Shown: piece after piece, positions 63,872 through 64,000 of the stretch | Layout: the number at the start of each line of letters is the position of its first letter | Numbering within the stretch: position 1 is the first letter of the stretch | Assembly (NCBI RefSeq): GCF_000719095.1 | Contig: NZ_JOEH01000016.1 | Span: 287,917-351,916 of the forward strand | Source: Streptacidiphilus jeojiense | Lineage (GTDB): Bacteria; Actinomycetota; Actinomycetes; Streptomycetales; Streptomycetaceae | DNA: 64,000 nt | Direction: 5' to 3' | The notes under the pieces: model-generated | Told to the model about the DNA's origin: nothing | Database searches by the model: none | What the model saw: the letters and a program-made list of their open reading frames with translations, nothing else | Made by a program: the position numbers and the translations under genes

Positions 63872-64000
63872 AGCGTCACCATCCCGAGCGCGGCTTCGCC
63901 GCACACCGTTGGCGGCCCCCGCACGCGGGACTGCGCGGTCGCGGACATGCTGGTCGTACATGGCTTCGGGGTGTCAGCGGATGTGCACAGGAGGTTTCGC

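Overview
This window is chromosomal DNA from a high-GC actinomycete. GTG starts are frequent, codon third positions are almost all G or C, and there are DasR-type chitinase operators, a WhiB-like regulator and a LAxTG sortase-E signal. The family is very likely Streptomycetaceae (Streptomyces, Kitasatospora or Streptacidiphilus). No rRNA, tRNA, insertion sequence, prophage or CRISPR array was seen.

Region 1 (1-24.1 kb) is mostly core genome: ychF, a DUF6542 membrane protein, ppgK, ispH, xseA-xseB, a malonic semialdehyde reductase-like nitroreductase, DUF4245, glpX, a WblI-like WhiB protein, a DUF1707 protein, class I and class II fumarases in tandem, phoH and a cis-prenyltransferase. From memory, many of these genes cluster the same way in Streptomyces coelicolor and Mycobacterium tuberculosis, so the block is an old actinobacterial neighbourhood. 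Lineage-specific genes sit inside it: a GH18 chitinase, a DUF574 methyltransferase, and a minus-strand run of an AI-2E transporter, an AAA ATPase, an HNH nuclease and a pirin. The ATPase and HNH genes overlap by one base and resemble the two-gene Septu anti-phage system.

Region 2 (24.1-43.8 kb) is metabolic. It holds an aldo/keto reductase, a second GH18 chitinase with a carbohydrate-binding module similar to that of the first, and an orphan prepilin peptidase. A D-amino-acid salvage module follows: RidA, divergent from a PLP-fold amino acid deaminase/aldolase overlapped by an N-acyl-D-amino acid deacylase. Then come a GH5 hydrolase, a membrane protein ending in a cationic hexapeptide repeat, an alanine-type aminotransferase, GTP-dependent PEP carboxykinase, a hemolysin III family protein, an MFS exporter coupled to its TetR regulator, a GNAT protein and a thioredoxin-domain DUF255 protein. 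Both chitinase promoters show the same layout: TTGACR, a 17-bp spacer carrying a DasR-like site, then a weak -10.

Region 3 (43.8-64 kb) looks accessory, with longer non-coding gaps. It holds a DUF1254/GAP-family pair, a CPA1 Na+/H+ antiporter, and a 1597-residue DUF11-type surface protein with a C-terminal LAGTG sortase signal. A TrmB/LuxR-type regulator is divergent from a 1314-residue secreted protein that joins a beta-propeller to a sedolisin (S53) domain. That domain keeps the Glu and Asp of the catalytic triad but has lost the segment that normally carries the catalytic Ser. An alkylsulfatase and a four-gene membrane operon (PLDc_N/SHOCT, holin-type 4-TM, DUF202, large membrane protein) close the window.

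All functions are read from sequence motifs and family knowledge. No database search was run.
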